Shown here: positions 5,456-12,279 of the stretch, piece by piece
Position numbering within the stretch: position 1 is the stretch's first letter
Layout: every line of letters starts with the position of its first letter
Assembly: GCA_016204425.1 (NCBI GenBank)
Contig: JACQKR010000020.1
Span: 1 to 13,866 of the forward strand
Reading direction: 5' to 3'
Length of the DNA stretch: 13,866 nucleotides
DNA from: Candidatus Levyibacteriota bacterium
Lineage (GTDB): Bacteria > Patescibacteriota > Microgenomatia > Levybacterales > UBA12049
Made by a program: the position numbers and the translations under genes
The notes under the pieces: model-generated
Database searches by the model: none
What the model was told of the DNA's origin: nothing
What the model saw: only the letters and a program-made list of their open reading frames with translations

Positions 5456-5918
5456 AGAAGACTTAAGACAGTTTTTAGTTGACTCCAACAAAGCCGGGTA
5501 TGCAGGCGGTGATGAGAAAAAGTGGGTCAAGGAACCCGACGGTTCTACAACCATTCCATTTGAAAAAGGAGAATGGAGATCTCAAGATAACTTCTTTGGT
5601 GGTGAGCCTTATGGAGGAAGAACAATAGTCTTTCAGGAGGATAAGCCCACTTGGATGATGGTCTATTATGGTTGGGTTGCTGAAGGAGTGAAAGCAGATC
5701 CAGTCTATGCAGTTTTGAGAAACGCTTTAATGCAAATGCCTGACGATTATCCCTATCGAGGGCCCAAAGAACACAAGGAAGGTGATTACACATACACGAA
5801 CGACTGGGAAGGAGAACTCGATAGGTTTTCAGGGGAAGAGAAAATCATAAAAGGAAGCGCACTTGTTTATAAAGCACACTACTTAGGCGGGCTCGTTGAC
5901 CAACGACAAGGCGTTTAG
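5448..5918 (+). CDS. DUF5680 domain protein
   Basis: This is a 156-aa soluble protein. The opening LRQFLVDSNKAGYAGGD, the central DNFFGGEPYGGRTIVF with WMMVYYGW, and the end ALVYKAHYLGGLV match my memory of the DUF5680 family. That family is found alone or fused to Xre-type regulators, and its function is unknown. The protein is rich in aromatic and acidic residues and has no membrane segment. It overlaps the excisionase-like gene and is followed by the PPOX gene 12 bases later, so all are probably transcribed together. Its presence in the cargo operon does not reveal a role. Confidence 0.75.
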   Translation: MNKEDLRQFLVDSNKAGYAGGDEKKWVKEPDGSTTIPFEKGEWRSQDNFFGGEPYGGRTIVFQEDKPTWMMVYYGWVAEGVKADPVYAVLRNALMQMPDDYPYRGPKEHKEGDYTYTNDWEGELDRFSGEEKIIKGSALVYKAHYLGGLVDQRQGV

Positions 5919-5930
5919 TGTTTAATCGAT

Positions 5931-6380
5931 ATGATACAAGGTGAACTTAATAAACTTGCAAAGGACATCATCAAGAACAACATCTATTTAACCTTGGCAA
6001 CCACAGATGGTAAAACGCCATGGTCTTCTCCCCTTTTTTACTGCATAGATGATTCATACAACTTTTACTTCATTTCGCAAATGGACTGCGTCCATACGAA
6101 AAATGTTCTGGTGAATCCAAAAGTAGGATTTTCAATCTTCGATTCCCATGCCCCAGAGGGGAAAGGAAATGGTGTTCAGGCTTCTGGATCGGTGAACTTA
6201 TTGAAGGGCAAAAACGAAATAGTTGAAGCCTTAAGACATTATCACACATCCTTTATCAAATGCGAGGCCGAAGATTTTACTGGTTTAAAACCTTATCGTC
6301 TGTTTAAACTGATCCCGGAAAAGTTTTTTGTGCTTGACTCTGAAGCAGATGTCGATAAGCGAGTGAAAGTAAAGCTATGA
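5931..6380 (+). CDS. Pyridoxamine 5'-phosphate oxidase-fold protein
   Basis: This is a 149-aa split-barrel protein of the PPOX-like family, most of which bind FMN, F420 or haem. Family-like segments are LTLATTDGKTPWSSPLFY (about 20-37), then NFYFISQMDCVHTKN (about 44-58), GFSIFD and the strand QASGSVNLL. Length is typical of single-domain members. There is no obvious Shine-Dalgarno. The gene ends in an ATGA overlap with the hydrolase gene, so the two are translationally coupled. True pyridoxal synthesis is unlikely; a small redox or cofactor-binding role in the cargo operon is more plausible. Confidence 0.8.
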   Translation: MIQGELNKLAKDIIKNNIYLTLATTDGKTPWSSPLFYCIDDSYNFYFISQMDCVHTKNVLVNPKVGFSIFDSHAPEGKGNGVQASGSVNLLKGKNEIVEALRHYHTSFIKCEAEDFTGLKPYRLFKLIPEKFFVLDSEADVDKRVKVKL

Positions 6381-6979
6381 AAAACGCAATAATCCTACAT
6401 GGGACTGGTTGTAATCCAAACTCTTTTTGGCAACCCAGTATTAAGAAGTTTCTCGAGAGTAAGGGTTATTCAGTCTGGGTGCCTCAACTTCCAGATGCAG
6501 ACAAACCAGATCTTAAGAAGTGGCTTCCTTTCGTTCTTAAAGATGGAGTGTTTTCTAATGAAACTATTTTGATTGGCCATTCTGCTGGTGGACCATTAGT
6601 GTTAAGTGTCTTACAAAACATTAATGTTACGGTCCACAAAGCGATCCTGGTAGCAGGATATGCACGTCCGAAAAGTGAGAAAAAGGAGTCCGAGCCGATA
6701 CTACAAAATGATTATGATTGGCCAAAAATAAAGGGAAATGTTAGGGATATCATTTTCATCAACTCGGATAACGATCCATGGGGATGTGATCACAAAGAAG
6801 CGCTCTATATGTTTGAGCACTTAGGCGGAACTCTCATAATCCGCGAGGGTGAAGGGCATATGGGATCTGATAGCTTTAAACAACCTTACACACGGTTTCC
6901 TTTGTTAGAAAAGTTGTTAGATTTAAAGTTTAGCCGTCCTGTAATAGATGATTCTGGCAAAACTATGGAAGAGAGATGA
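6377..6979 (+). CDS. Alpha/beta hydrolase, RBBP9/YdeN-like
   Basis: This 200-aa serine hydrolase has the oxyanion segment ILHGTGCNPNSFW (6-18), the nucleophile elbow GHSAGG with Ser69, the acid in NSDNDPWG (Asp133) and the base in GEGHMG (His161). Order, spacing and the short cap fit the RBBP9/YdeN family of small esterase-like proteins. The catalytic triad is complete, so activity is expected; the substrate is unknown. It shares ATGA with the PPOX gene and is followed after four bases by the AAA-TOPRIM gene. No secretion signal is seen, so it should act in the cytoplasm. Confidence 0.85.
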   Translation: MKNAIILHGTGCNPNSFWQPSIKKFLESKGYSVWVPQLPDADKPDLKKWLPFVLKDGVFSNETILIGHSAGGPLVLSVLQNINVTVHKAILVAGYARPKSEKKESEPILQNDYDWPKIKGNVRDIIFINSDNDPWGCDHKEALYMFEHLGGTLIIREGEGHMGSDSFKQPYTRFPLLEKLLDLKFSRPVIDDSGKTMEER

Positions 6980-6983
6980 GAGG

Positions 6984-8534
6984 ATGAATAGTAATGAACT
7001 TATCCTGCCCCAAGTTACAATCAATGGATTACCAAGAAGCCTTCATGAAGGTAAGACTCTTCAGTTGCGGCACATAAACTACTTTTTTGGTCCCAATGGC
7101 TCGGGGAAATCTCTCTCTTTGCGTAAAGTAGCGGAGCACGCAAAAGCTGAAATCCGAAACAAAAACTTGGATAAAACAGGCTTTTTTGCGCAATACATCA
7201 CAGCTACTCCACAACATAACTTTTACCAGCAACACTATCAGCTTCTTGATCGAGATGCAGCAACTTTTGACTTGGAAAGTGCAGATATAACAGGGCAGGG
7301 ATTTTACCAACACCTACAAGATTATCCTGAGATCGGGATAAAGGTTAGGGACGCCCTGCAAAAGTATCTTGGTAGGTATCCGAATGTCGCACGTAAAGGC
7401 ATAAATCTGGTTATGAACTTTTTCCGAGAGGATGAGTTGGATGTTCCGGGATACTCCCCAGAGGTAGAGAGTGATGGCTTGAAGAGATTGTCCTTACTTC
7501 TGGGCTACATCTACCATCCAAAATGTAAGTTTCTCGCGATTGACGAGCCGGAGTTGTATCTACATCCCGACATGATTTCATTTTTGTTGCAGGAAGTCCT
7601 CAATGAAGTGCAGTTTGGTAAGCAGTTCGTTTTTGCGACACACAGCCCGGAAATGATCCGTATTGGAGAAGGCAAGATTTATACTTATTCCTATTTTAAT
7701 CTTAAAAACACACTTGCTGAAACTCACATTATTCAGGCACACGAGTCCAATGCTATAAAAATCATTGAGGGACTCGGTTATTTGTTGGATGTTAACAGAA
7801 GAGCCTTTTTATATGCGCCAGTTACATTATTTGTTGAGGGGATTGCAGATGAGGTTGTCTATAATCACCTCAAAGAAAAAGGGTTAGTAGATTGGAGTAG
7901 GCGGATTTTTGTTGCGAATGTTGGCGGTGCTAACAACATGTTTAACTTTTGGAAACTATGGCGATTATTCGATAAAGAAGTAAGGGTAATACTTGATAAC
8001 CCCACAAACTCGGATGCAAATGCCTCTGTGAACGTAGCTATAGGAGAGTTTTGTGATGATCTCAACATTGATAAAAACCTAACCCTTGAGCAAAAAAGAG
8101 AAAAACTTGCGGAACACAACGTGTTTGTTGCGCCATTTGTCGATGTTTTGGTTTTTAAGGACAAAACTATTGAGTTAAAAGACTTTGAAGGAGCTTCGCC
8201 ACAGCTGGATTTTACCGATCACATCGGTGTCTTAAATAAAGCACTAGAGATGCAAGAATCTTCGAAAAAGCAGATCAGATCTGAGGAGAAAGAGTGGATG
8301 ATCTCCCTTGCCAAGGAGGTCTTTGGAGACATTTTGGACACCTCAAGCACAGATAAACAAAGTCTTATTTCTGAGGCTAAGCAGAGGATATCGGATGAAC
8401 ACCCAAACATTACAATCCAAGATGATCCATCTGGCGAGTTTTTAATGACTATACGCTTTGAAGTCAGTAAAGGAAGGGTTTTATACCTACATCTAGCAGA
8501 TGAGATGACGGACTCAAAAGTGGGTCTGGAATAG
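6984..8534 (+). CDS. OLD-like AAA ATPase with TOPRIM-like domain
   Basis: This is a 516-aa protein. The N-terminal ABC-type ATPase has Walker A GPNGSGKS (36-43), a signature-like SDGLKRLSLL near 165, Walker B FLAIDEPE near 182-189 and the H-loop FATHSPE near 216-222. A TOPRIM-like domain begins at LFVEGIADE (about 281-289, Glu near 284) and includes RVILDN (about 332-337). The usual D-x-D is not evident, since the Asp is followed by Asn-Pro, so nuclease activity may be weak or lost. About 180 residues follow that I cannot assign. OLD-family proteins often act in phage defence, but the GajB or AriB partners of known systems are absent. ATG 6984 was chosen over an in-frame ATG at 6948, which overlaps the hydrolase gene. 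The stop lies two bases from the integrase tail stop on the other strand. Confidence 0.82.
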   Translation: MNSNELILPQVTINGLPRSLHEGKTLQLRHINYFFGPNGSGKSLSLRKVAEHAKAEIRNKNLDKTGFFAQYITATPQHNFYQQHYQLLDRDAATFDLESADITGQGFYQHLQDYPEIGIKVRDALQKYLGRYPNVARKGINLVMNFFREDELDVPGYSPEVESDGLKRLSLLLGYIYHPKCKFLAIDEPELYLHPDMISFLLQEVLNEVQFGKQFVFATHSPEMIRIGEGKIYTYSYFNLKNTLAETHIIQAHESNAIKIIEGLGYLLDVNRRAFLYAPVTLFVEGIADEVVYNHLKEKGLVDWSRRIFVANVGGANNMFNFWKLWRLFDKEVRVILDNPTNSDANASVNVAIGEFCDDLNIDKNLTLEQKREKLAEHNVFVAPFVDVLVFKDKTIELKDFEGASPQLDFTDHIGVLNKALEMQESSKKQIRSEEKEWMISLAKEVFGDILDTSSTDKQSLISEAKQRISDEHPNITIQDDPSGEFLMTIRFEVSKGRVLYLHLADEMTDSKVGLE

Positions 8535-8536
8535 TT

Positions 8537-8614
8537 TTATCCTGTAACAGCGAAGTTTGGTATGATTATAGGTGTTGTTGCGGTTTGAATGTATGTCCGA
8601 ACAGCGTCCACGGT
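8537..8614 (-). other. Detached C-terminal tail of the integrase (attP arm)
   Basis: In the circular form the minus frame of the integrase crosses the shared core and continues here. It encodes TVDAVRTYIQTATTPIIIPN followed by FAVTG and a stop at 8537-8539. The frame is the same as that entering the core from the left (..SWLR). In the integrated state this segment is about 6.7 kb from the integrase start and has no start codon of its own that makes sense. Confidence 0.75.
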
Positions 8615-8615
8615 T

Positions 8616-8625
8616 CGCAGCCAAG
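8616..8625 (+). repeat. Right attachment core (attR)
   Basis: This is the second copy of CGCAGCCAAG. The sequence before it belongs to the element. The sequence after it, starting TATGCTCTGTTGG, is predicted to have followed tRNA-Gln directly before integration. There is no longer copy of the tRNA 3' end here. Confidence 0.7.
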
Positions 8626-8663
8626 TATGCTCTGTTGGACGCATCAATCCATCGTTTTTGATA

Positions 8664-8669
8664 TATAAT
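8664..8669 (+). promoter_or_regulatory. -10 box, leaderless start of AbiTii gene
   Basis: A perfect TATAAT lies six bases before ATG 8676, so transcription should begin at or next to the start codon. No good -35 hexamer is seen at 17 bp. The box lies outside the element, 39 bases from attR. Confidence 0.65.
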
Positions 8670-8675
8670 CTCCCC

Positions 8676-9614
8676 ATGGAACAAAGCGAAGAAATACTAT
8701 CCCTGGCTAAGGAAATAATTGATGATGCTGAACTAAAACGAGGTTCAGTTGAAGCCCTTGTTAGCAAGGCAGCGAGATTGGCATCACTTGTACATGACGC
8801 TCGTATAAAAGAGTGGTTAGCTTTTGAGAAATACGGCTACAGTGATTCCCAACCAGGATTAAGTTACATGGAGAAAACAGGAAGAAATTACGACAAGCTG
8901 ACAAGGATCGGTCAGTGGGGATCCATTTCGACACAAGAAGTTGCAATTGAGGGAGCTCAAGCTGAAATGGAGGTTGTAAAAAATTTCAAACCCAGCGGGA
9001 CATATTCAGCTATGCAATTTAATAGCCAGCTACAACAAGTTAAAGGTTTAACTGCAAGAATTGCTCAGTATAAAAGAATTTGCTCTATCGTATCATCTTC
9101 AATTCAAGATTTTGCTACACGAATATATTATTCCTACAAATTTGGAGAAAAGGCAGACTCGCTTTTAGAGAAATATCGAAAAATAACTTTAGATGGGATT
9201 GTAAAACATTTTCCGGATCTAAATCAGTCTTTTGAAATTATCAGCAAAAATTCGTCTACGACTAATCAAAGGGGATGGTCCGCGGCTGCTCTTGAATGTA
9301 GGAATATCCTCACTAATTTATCTGGAATGCTCTGGAAAGTTAAGAACTCAACATATACATGTCGAGATAAAGAAGTTATCAAAATAGAAAATGAGAAGAA
9401 CCGATTAATAGCATACGTTGATACAAAAATGGGGACATCTCATGAGGGTAAGGCTAGAGCAAAAAAACTATTTGGTATTATTCACGAGATATTTACCTTA
9501 GGAGGAAAATCGAAAAGAGAGATTGATGAAAAAGAGTTGTCAACGGCAATTGTTGATGTTTACGTTTTCCTTAACGATTTAATCTCTTATACTGATATGA
9601 AACCAGTTGAGTAA
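8676..9614 (+). CDS. AbiTii-domain protein (abortive-infection related)
   Basis: This is a 312-aa soluble protein. The first 60 or so residues resemble the AbiTii domain: LAKEIIDDAELKRGSVEALV leading into ARLASLVHDARIKEWLAFEK and YGYSD, the typical leucine/arginine helix before a tryptophan and a G-Y turn. That domain is linked to abortive infection or phage defence by family association. The remaining 250 residues are mostly helical with many Lys and Ser, and I do not recognise them. ATG 8676 was chosen over 8589 because TATAAT sits six bases upstream and the longer start would cross the att site. Predicted not to be in the element, it would have stood directly behind tRNA-Gln before integration, or it belongs to an older insertion at the same hotspot. 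Confidence 0.72.
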   Translation: MEQSEEILSLAKEIIDDAELKRGSVEALVSKAARLASLVHDARIKEWLAFEKYGYSDSQPGLSYMEKTGRNYDKLTRIGQWGSISTQEVAIEGAQAEMEVVKNFKPSGTYSAMQFNSQLQQVKGLTARIAQYKRICSIVSSSIQDFATRIYYSYKFGEKADSLLEKYRKITLDGIVKHFPDLNQSFEIISKNSSTTNQRGWSAAALECRNILTNLSGMLWKVKNSTYTCRDKEVIKIENEKNRLIAYVDTKMGTSHEGKARAKKLFGIIHEIFTLGGKSKREIDEKELSTAIVDVYVFLNDLISYTDMKPVE

Positions 9615-9636
9615 TATAAAAGGTTCAGTGTATACT
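9607..9636 (+). promoter_or_regulatory. Promoter of the nickel/cobalt transporter gene
   Basis: TTGAGT (9607-9612) and TATACT (9631-9636) are 18 bp apart, and the ATG follows seven bases later, so the mRNA is probably leaderless. The -35 box overlaps the stop codon of the AbiTii gene. Confidence 0.6.
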
Positions 9637-9643
9637 CATCACT

Positions 9644-10387
9644 ATGCCTCTGTTGAATATTCTCGGACTTGGATTTATCCTCGGCATGCGGCATGCGACG
9701 GATGCCGATCACGTCGTCGCCGTAAGCGCAATTGTTTCTAAACACAAAACCTTCATCCCGAGCGCACTTGTTGGCATTCTCTGGGGGCTTGGGCATTCTG
9801 TAACTGTGACCCTTGTTGCGATCCCAATAGTGCTTTTTTCATTTGCTATACCACCGAGATTGGGATTAGGATTGGAGTTCCTCGTCGGTTTAATGCTCGT
9901 ACTCTTAGGAATGATGAATGTTTTCGGAAATAAAGAAGTAAGACTGAGATCCTATCTCCCTATTTTTCATAAACATGAACACGACAGAAAAAATGGCTCT
10001 GCACATGCTCACTTTCATCTCCACTTCAAGGACAAAACAGATCACAGCGATCATAGGATCTCCTTACGACCAGTCCTCATCGGCCTTGTCCACGGACTTG
10101 CGGGAAGCGCAGCAATAGCAATTCTCGTCATCAGCACTATTCAGGAAGAGGGAATCGCCGTGCTGTATCTTTTCATTTTTAATATCGGGGTCATCATCGG
10201 CATGATGTTTTTAACATCTCTTTTAGGCTTTGCTTTTATGAAAGTAAAAAAGATCAACACAGGTTTTCATATGATGCTTGTTGTCGTTTCGGGTGCTCTG
10301 AGTCTTTTCTTTGGAATTTTGGTCTTGTATGAAACCGGGGTTGTTGGGGGACTATTTGGTAGCAGTATTCACTGGAATCCGCGCTAA
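9644..10387 (+). CDS. Nickel/cobalt transporter family membrane protein
   Basis: This 247-aa polytopic membrane protein has about six hydrophobic segments. The signature H-x4-D-H is present as RHATDADHV (16-24). Further family-like segments are GILWGLGHSVTVTLV (about 44-58) and GLVHGLAGSAA (about 146-156). A cytoplasmic or external loop at about 109-137 is rich in His (HKHEHD, HAHFHLHF, HSDH), as expected for a metal-binding loop. It probably imports Ni2+ or Co2+, but UreH/RcnA-like relatives can also export, and direction cannot be read from sequence. It ends four bases into the convergent PEBP gene. Confidence 0.85.
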   Translation: MPLLNILGLGFILGMRHATDADHVVAVSAIVSKHKTFIPSALVGILWGLGHSVTVTLVAIPIVLFSFAIPPRLGLGLEFLVGLMLVLLGMMNVFGNKEVRLRSYLPIFHKHEHDRKNGSAHAHFHLHFKDKTDHSDHRISLRPVLIGLVHGLAGSAAIAILVISTIQEEGIAVLYLFIFNIGVIIGMMFLTSLLGFAFMKVKKINTGFHMMLVVVSGALSLFFGILVLYETGVVGGLFGSSIHWNPR

Positions 10388-10845
10388 CTCTTCTGATAAA
10401 GCCCCATGAGTTCTGCCTGTTCTAAAACATGTCCTTTCATTGCTTCCTCAAGCATCGCTTTATCGGCAAATTCAGGCAAATCAAGTGTCGTATCAAGCGC
10501 ATAGAGTTTGAAGAAATACCGGTGTACGCCCGATGGGGGACATGGGCCTCCATAACTATCTTTTCCAAAATCAGTATCTGCTTGAGTCCCTCCTTTTGGT
10601 TCGCTATTTTCTCCAACGGTTGTTACAGAGGGAGGGATGTTGTAGACAACCCAGTGCACCCACGTCTTCGATGGAGCCTGCATGCCGGCAGGCATGGCAT
10701 CAGGATCATCGACAATCAATGCAAGGCTTTTCGACTCTTTTGGAACGTCTGTGAATTGCAGCGGTGGATTGACATCTTCTCCTTGACAGGTGTATTTGGC
10801 GGGAATTGGTGAGTTGTGTTCGAATGCGCTACTATTTATTTTCAT
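10384..10845 (-). CDS. YbhB/YbcL-family PEBP protein
   Basis: This 153-aa phosphatidylethanolamine-binding-like protein is of the bacterial YbhB/YbcL type. Family features are IPAKYTCQGEDVNPPL (about 14-29), LALIVDDPDA (about 42-51), WVHWVVYNIP and the ligand-pocket segment YGGPCPPSGVHRYFFKLYAL (about 97-116). The normal DPDAP-to-WVHW loop is interrupted by about seven extra residues, MPAGMQA, encoded by a palindromic stretch (10676-10696). Substrate and physiological role are unknown in bacteria. It shares ATGA with the upstream riboflavin kinase gene. Confidence 0.9.
   Translation of the reverse strand: MKINSSAFEHNSPIPAKYTCQGEDVNPPLQFTDVPKESKSLALIVDDPDAMPAGMQAPSKTWVHWVVYNIPPSVTTVGENSEPKGGTQADTDFGKDSYGGPCPPSGVHRYFFKLYALDTTLDLPEFADKAMLEEAMKGHVLEQAELMGLYQKS
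10676..10696. repeat. Palindromic insert in the PEBP gene
   Basis: CATGCC/GGCATG with a 4-bp gap (10681-10696) overlaps GCCTGC/GCAGGC (10676-10694). The segment adds about 21 bp, in frame, at a loop where relatives go directly from DPDA to P. Similar TGCCTGCCGGCA-type palindromes are common in candidate-phyla genomes, to my knowledge. Confidence 0.55.
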
Positions 10846-11270
10846 TTTAATATATCATCCTTAACTCGCCCGCCCTGAGCGAGGCCGAAGGGTTTCAGGA
10901 TCTTTGCCCGCTGTACTTTAAAATATTCGCGAGCTTTCATTGTATCATCTTTCATCTGTTTCACAAGCTCGTCTGCTGAAGTAAATTTTTTATTTTCACG
11001 CAATTTCTCAAGAAGCGTGATAGAAAGATTTTCGCCGTAAATGTCTTTATCAAAATCAAAAATAAATGTTTCGGACTGAAAGTTCGTTTCGTTGAATGTC
11101 TTAGCAGCGCCGATAAATGTTATCGATTGATATTCCTTTCCGTTGTAAACAGTCGTTGAAACATAAATACCCTCGGGGATAGGGGAGTCTGTGGCAACAT
11201 TCGCCGTCGGGAAACCAAGTTGCTTCCCTCGTTGCTGACCCTTAATAACTGCTCCAGTAATTTTATACAT
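10842..11270 (-). CDS. Riboflavin kinase, stand-alone domain
   Basis: This 142-aa protein would phosphorylate riboflavin to FMN. The beta-barrel signature GKQLGFPTANV (15-25) includes the nucleotide-binding T-A-N. The segment ETFIFDFDKDIYGENLSI (about 67-84) matches the active-site region with its catalytic Glu, and the C-terminal helix MKAREYF is typical. The FMN adenylyltransferase half of bifunctional RibF is missing, so FAD must be made by another enzyme or obtained from outside. The last residues, PFGLAQGGRVKDDILK, come from a palindromic repeat rather than the family. TAGAAT lies about 15 bases before ATG 11270. Coupled by ATGA to the PEBP gene. Confidence 0.88.
   Translation of the reverse strand: MYKITGAVIKGQQRGKQLGFPTANVATDSPIPEGIYVSTTVYNGKEYQSITFIGAAKTFNETNFQSETFIFDFDKDIYGENLSITLLEKLRENKKFTSADELVKQMKDDTMKAREYFKVQRAKILKPFGLAQGGRVKDDILK
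10865..10893. repeat. Repeat forming the riboflavin kinase C-terminus
   Basis: On the minus strand this reads CCCTTCGGCCTCGCTCAGGG (10892-10873), with CCCT and AGGG as outer arms, followed by CGGGCGAG. It belongs to a CCCTTCG..CTCAGGG type of interspersed palindrome often seen in candidate-phyla and other metagenomic genomes, recalled from general knowledge. Its translation gives the typical PFGLAQG tail. Confidence 0.6.
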
Positions 11271-11312
11271 ACAAACGGTAGTGAGATTCTAACATCCAGA
11301 ATTAAAATTTGC

Positions 11313-11318
11313 TATAAT
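11313..11318 (+). promoter_or_regulatory. -10 box of tRNA-Gly
   Basis: TATAAT lies 11 bases before the first base of the tRNA. No clear -35 hexamer is seen 17 bp upstream, where the sequence overlaps the divergent riboflavin kinase promoter region. Confidence 0.6.
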
Positions 11319-11329
11319 CTCCTCACGTC

Positions 11330-11401
11330 GCGGGCGTAGTTCACCGGTAGAACGTCTCCTTGCCAAGGAGAAGGCAGTGGGTTCGATCCCCATCGCCCGC
11401 T
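11330..11401 (+). tRNA. tRNA-Gly (GCC)
   Basis: Acceptor arms GCGGGCG (11330-11336) and CGCCCGC (11394-11400) pair fully. The anticodon stem TCTCC/GGAGA encloses TTGCCAA with anticodon GCC. The T loop is TTCGATC. The discriminator is T, and CCA is not encoded. Confidence 0.95.
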
Positions 11402-11417
11402 CACTGTAGAATAAATT

Positions 11418-12116
11418 TTAAATTAGCCCAATACTTTGCATTTTTCGGGAACACGCGGGGAACTGAGTAAAAATACTTGAGCGTTGAACGAGTCGTTGTA
11501 CCGCATCTATCTGGACATCAAGCGGGGCAAGGTCTGCCCGTTCATACGCTGTTCCCATGCTTTTCCATGTGCCGTAGGAGAACTGAAATGCGCCATAATA
11601 GCCATTTCCCGTATTCTTCATCGGATCCATTCCTGCCTCACACGTCCCCAAGAAATTGATCTGAGCTTCATTTAGCGGACCCGATACATAAGACGAGGCT
11701 GGCTGCGCTTGCACCTGGTCTTCTATGTTGGCATTCGAATTCACTGACTGATATACTAGTATATTAGTATTTACTGGTTGGTTTCTCTTCAAAGCCAAAT
11801 CGCGCCTCAATTCTTCAGGCCCGGCTGGTTTCTGCTCCCGAAGGTTCAATTGTAAACCCGGTTCGATAAGATTTGGATCCTCAATATCGGGATTATCGTT
11901 CCAAATCGTCGTCCAATACGCACTATCACCATAATATTCCTGTGCAATGATAGAAAGCGTGTCATTTTCACGCACGACCCGGCTGGGACTTTGCGTGGCC
12001 TCAACGACCATCGGAAAGCCTGTCTGTGGAGTAGAAAGTGGGGAAGATTGTAGATTTAATGCGAGCGGTAGAGATGCTACTGCTATGAGGGTACTTGGAA
12101 TAATTCCTAATACCAT
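11418..12116 (-). CDS. LysM and Rpf/transglycosylase-like secreted protein
   Basis: This is a 232-aa cell-wall protein. Residues 4-22 are hydrophobic and could be a signal peptide, but the usual positive charges before them are missing. A LysM domain spans about 46-93, with LSIIAQEYYGD and IWNDNPDIEDPNLIEPGLQL, and should bind peptidoglycan. After a Gln/Asn-rich linker, residues 150-232 resemble resuscitation-promoting-factor/transglycosylase domains: LGTCEAGMDP with the likely catalytic Glu160, then NTGNGYYGAFQFSYGTWKSM. It probably cuts glycan strands during growth or division. The gene starts just after a terminator-like hairpin and lacks a Shine-Dalgarno, and ends convergently to tRNA-Gly. 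Confidence 0.87.
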   Translation of the reverse strand: MVLGIIPSTLIAVASLPLALNLQSSPLSTPQTGFPMVVEATQSPSRVVRENDTLSIIAQEYYGDSAYWTTIWNDNPDIEDPNLIEPGLQLNLREQKPAGPEELRRDLALKRNQPVNTNILVYQSVNSNANIEDQVQAQPASSYVSGPLNEAQINFLGTCEAGMDPMKNTGNGYYGAFQFSYGTWKSMGTAYERADLAPLDVQIDAVQRLVQRSSIFTQFPACSRKMQSIGLI

Positions 12117-12124
12117 ATGTACAC

Positions 12125-12148
12125 AAAAAAGCTCCGATTCTTCGGAGC
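12125..12148 (-). terminator. Terminator-like hairpin in the LysM gene leader
   Basis: On the minus strand GCTCCGA/TCGGAGC (12148-12142 and 12137-12131) with an AGAA loop is followed by six T residues. It ends nine bases before the LysM gene ATG and lies downstream of the promoter at 12164-12192, so it would act as an attenuator. Confidence 0.75.
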
Positions 12149-12163
12149 CATTTAATGCTCAGT

Positions 12164-12192
12164 ATCTTATCATATTTATCTCGTATTGTCAA
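12164..12192 (-). promoter_or_regulatory. Promoter of the LysM/Rpf gene
   Basis: TTGACA (12192-12187) and TAAGAT (12169-12164) on the minus strand are exactly 17 bp apart. The predicted start near 12157 gives a leader of about 41 nt that holds the terminator-like hairpin. Confidence 0.7.
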
Positions 12193-12279
12193 GCTAAATG
12201 AATATAGGAATAACACGCACAATCAGATTCGTAATTTTCAATTTCTCGTGGTTTGTAGTACAATTTTGAGGCGAAACAC

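Larger units (their letters stand above)
52..8625. mobile_element. Integrated element in tRNA-Gln (serine-integrase, satellite-like)
   Basis: Ends are inferred from a 10-bp direct repeat, CGCAGCCAAG, at 52-61 and 8616-8625. The left copy covers the 3' end of tRNA-Gln and the integrase gene starts its approach from there. Joining the two copies gives a circle of 8,564 bp and, independently of the repeat, restores a stop codon to the integrase frame. Inside are an integrase, an excisionase-like protein, a winged-helix protein, a TerS/Gp3-like protein, two membrane-anchored proteins and a plus-strand cargo operon. There is no capsid, portal, large terminase or conjugation gene, so the element is either a phage satellite or an integrative element mobilised by something else. 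Confidence 0.8.

Noticed and set aside
6984..8534. Gabija (GajA) or PARIS (AriA/AriB fusion) system
   Set aside because: No UvrD-like GajB, no DUF4435 domain that I can confirm, and the TOPRIM D-x-D is not evident.
8589..8675. Upstream start (8589) for the AbiTii gene
   Set aside because: It would place the start inside the element and read through the att core. TATAAT at 8664 supports ATG 8676.
8537..8767. Minus-strand 76-codon frame as an independent gene
   Set aside because: Its first half is antisense to the AbiTii gene and crosses attR. Only the part below 8615 makes sense, as the integrase tail.
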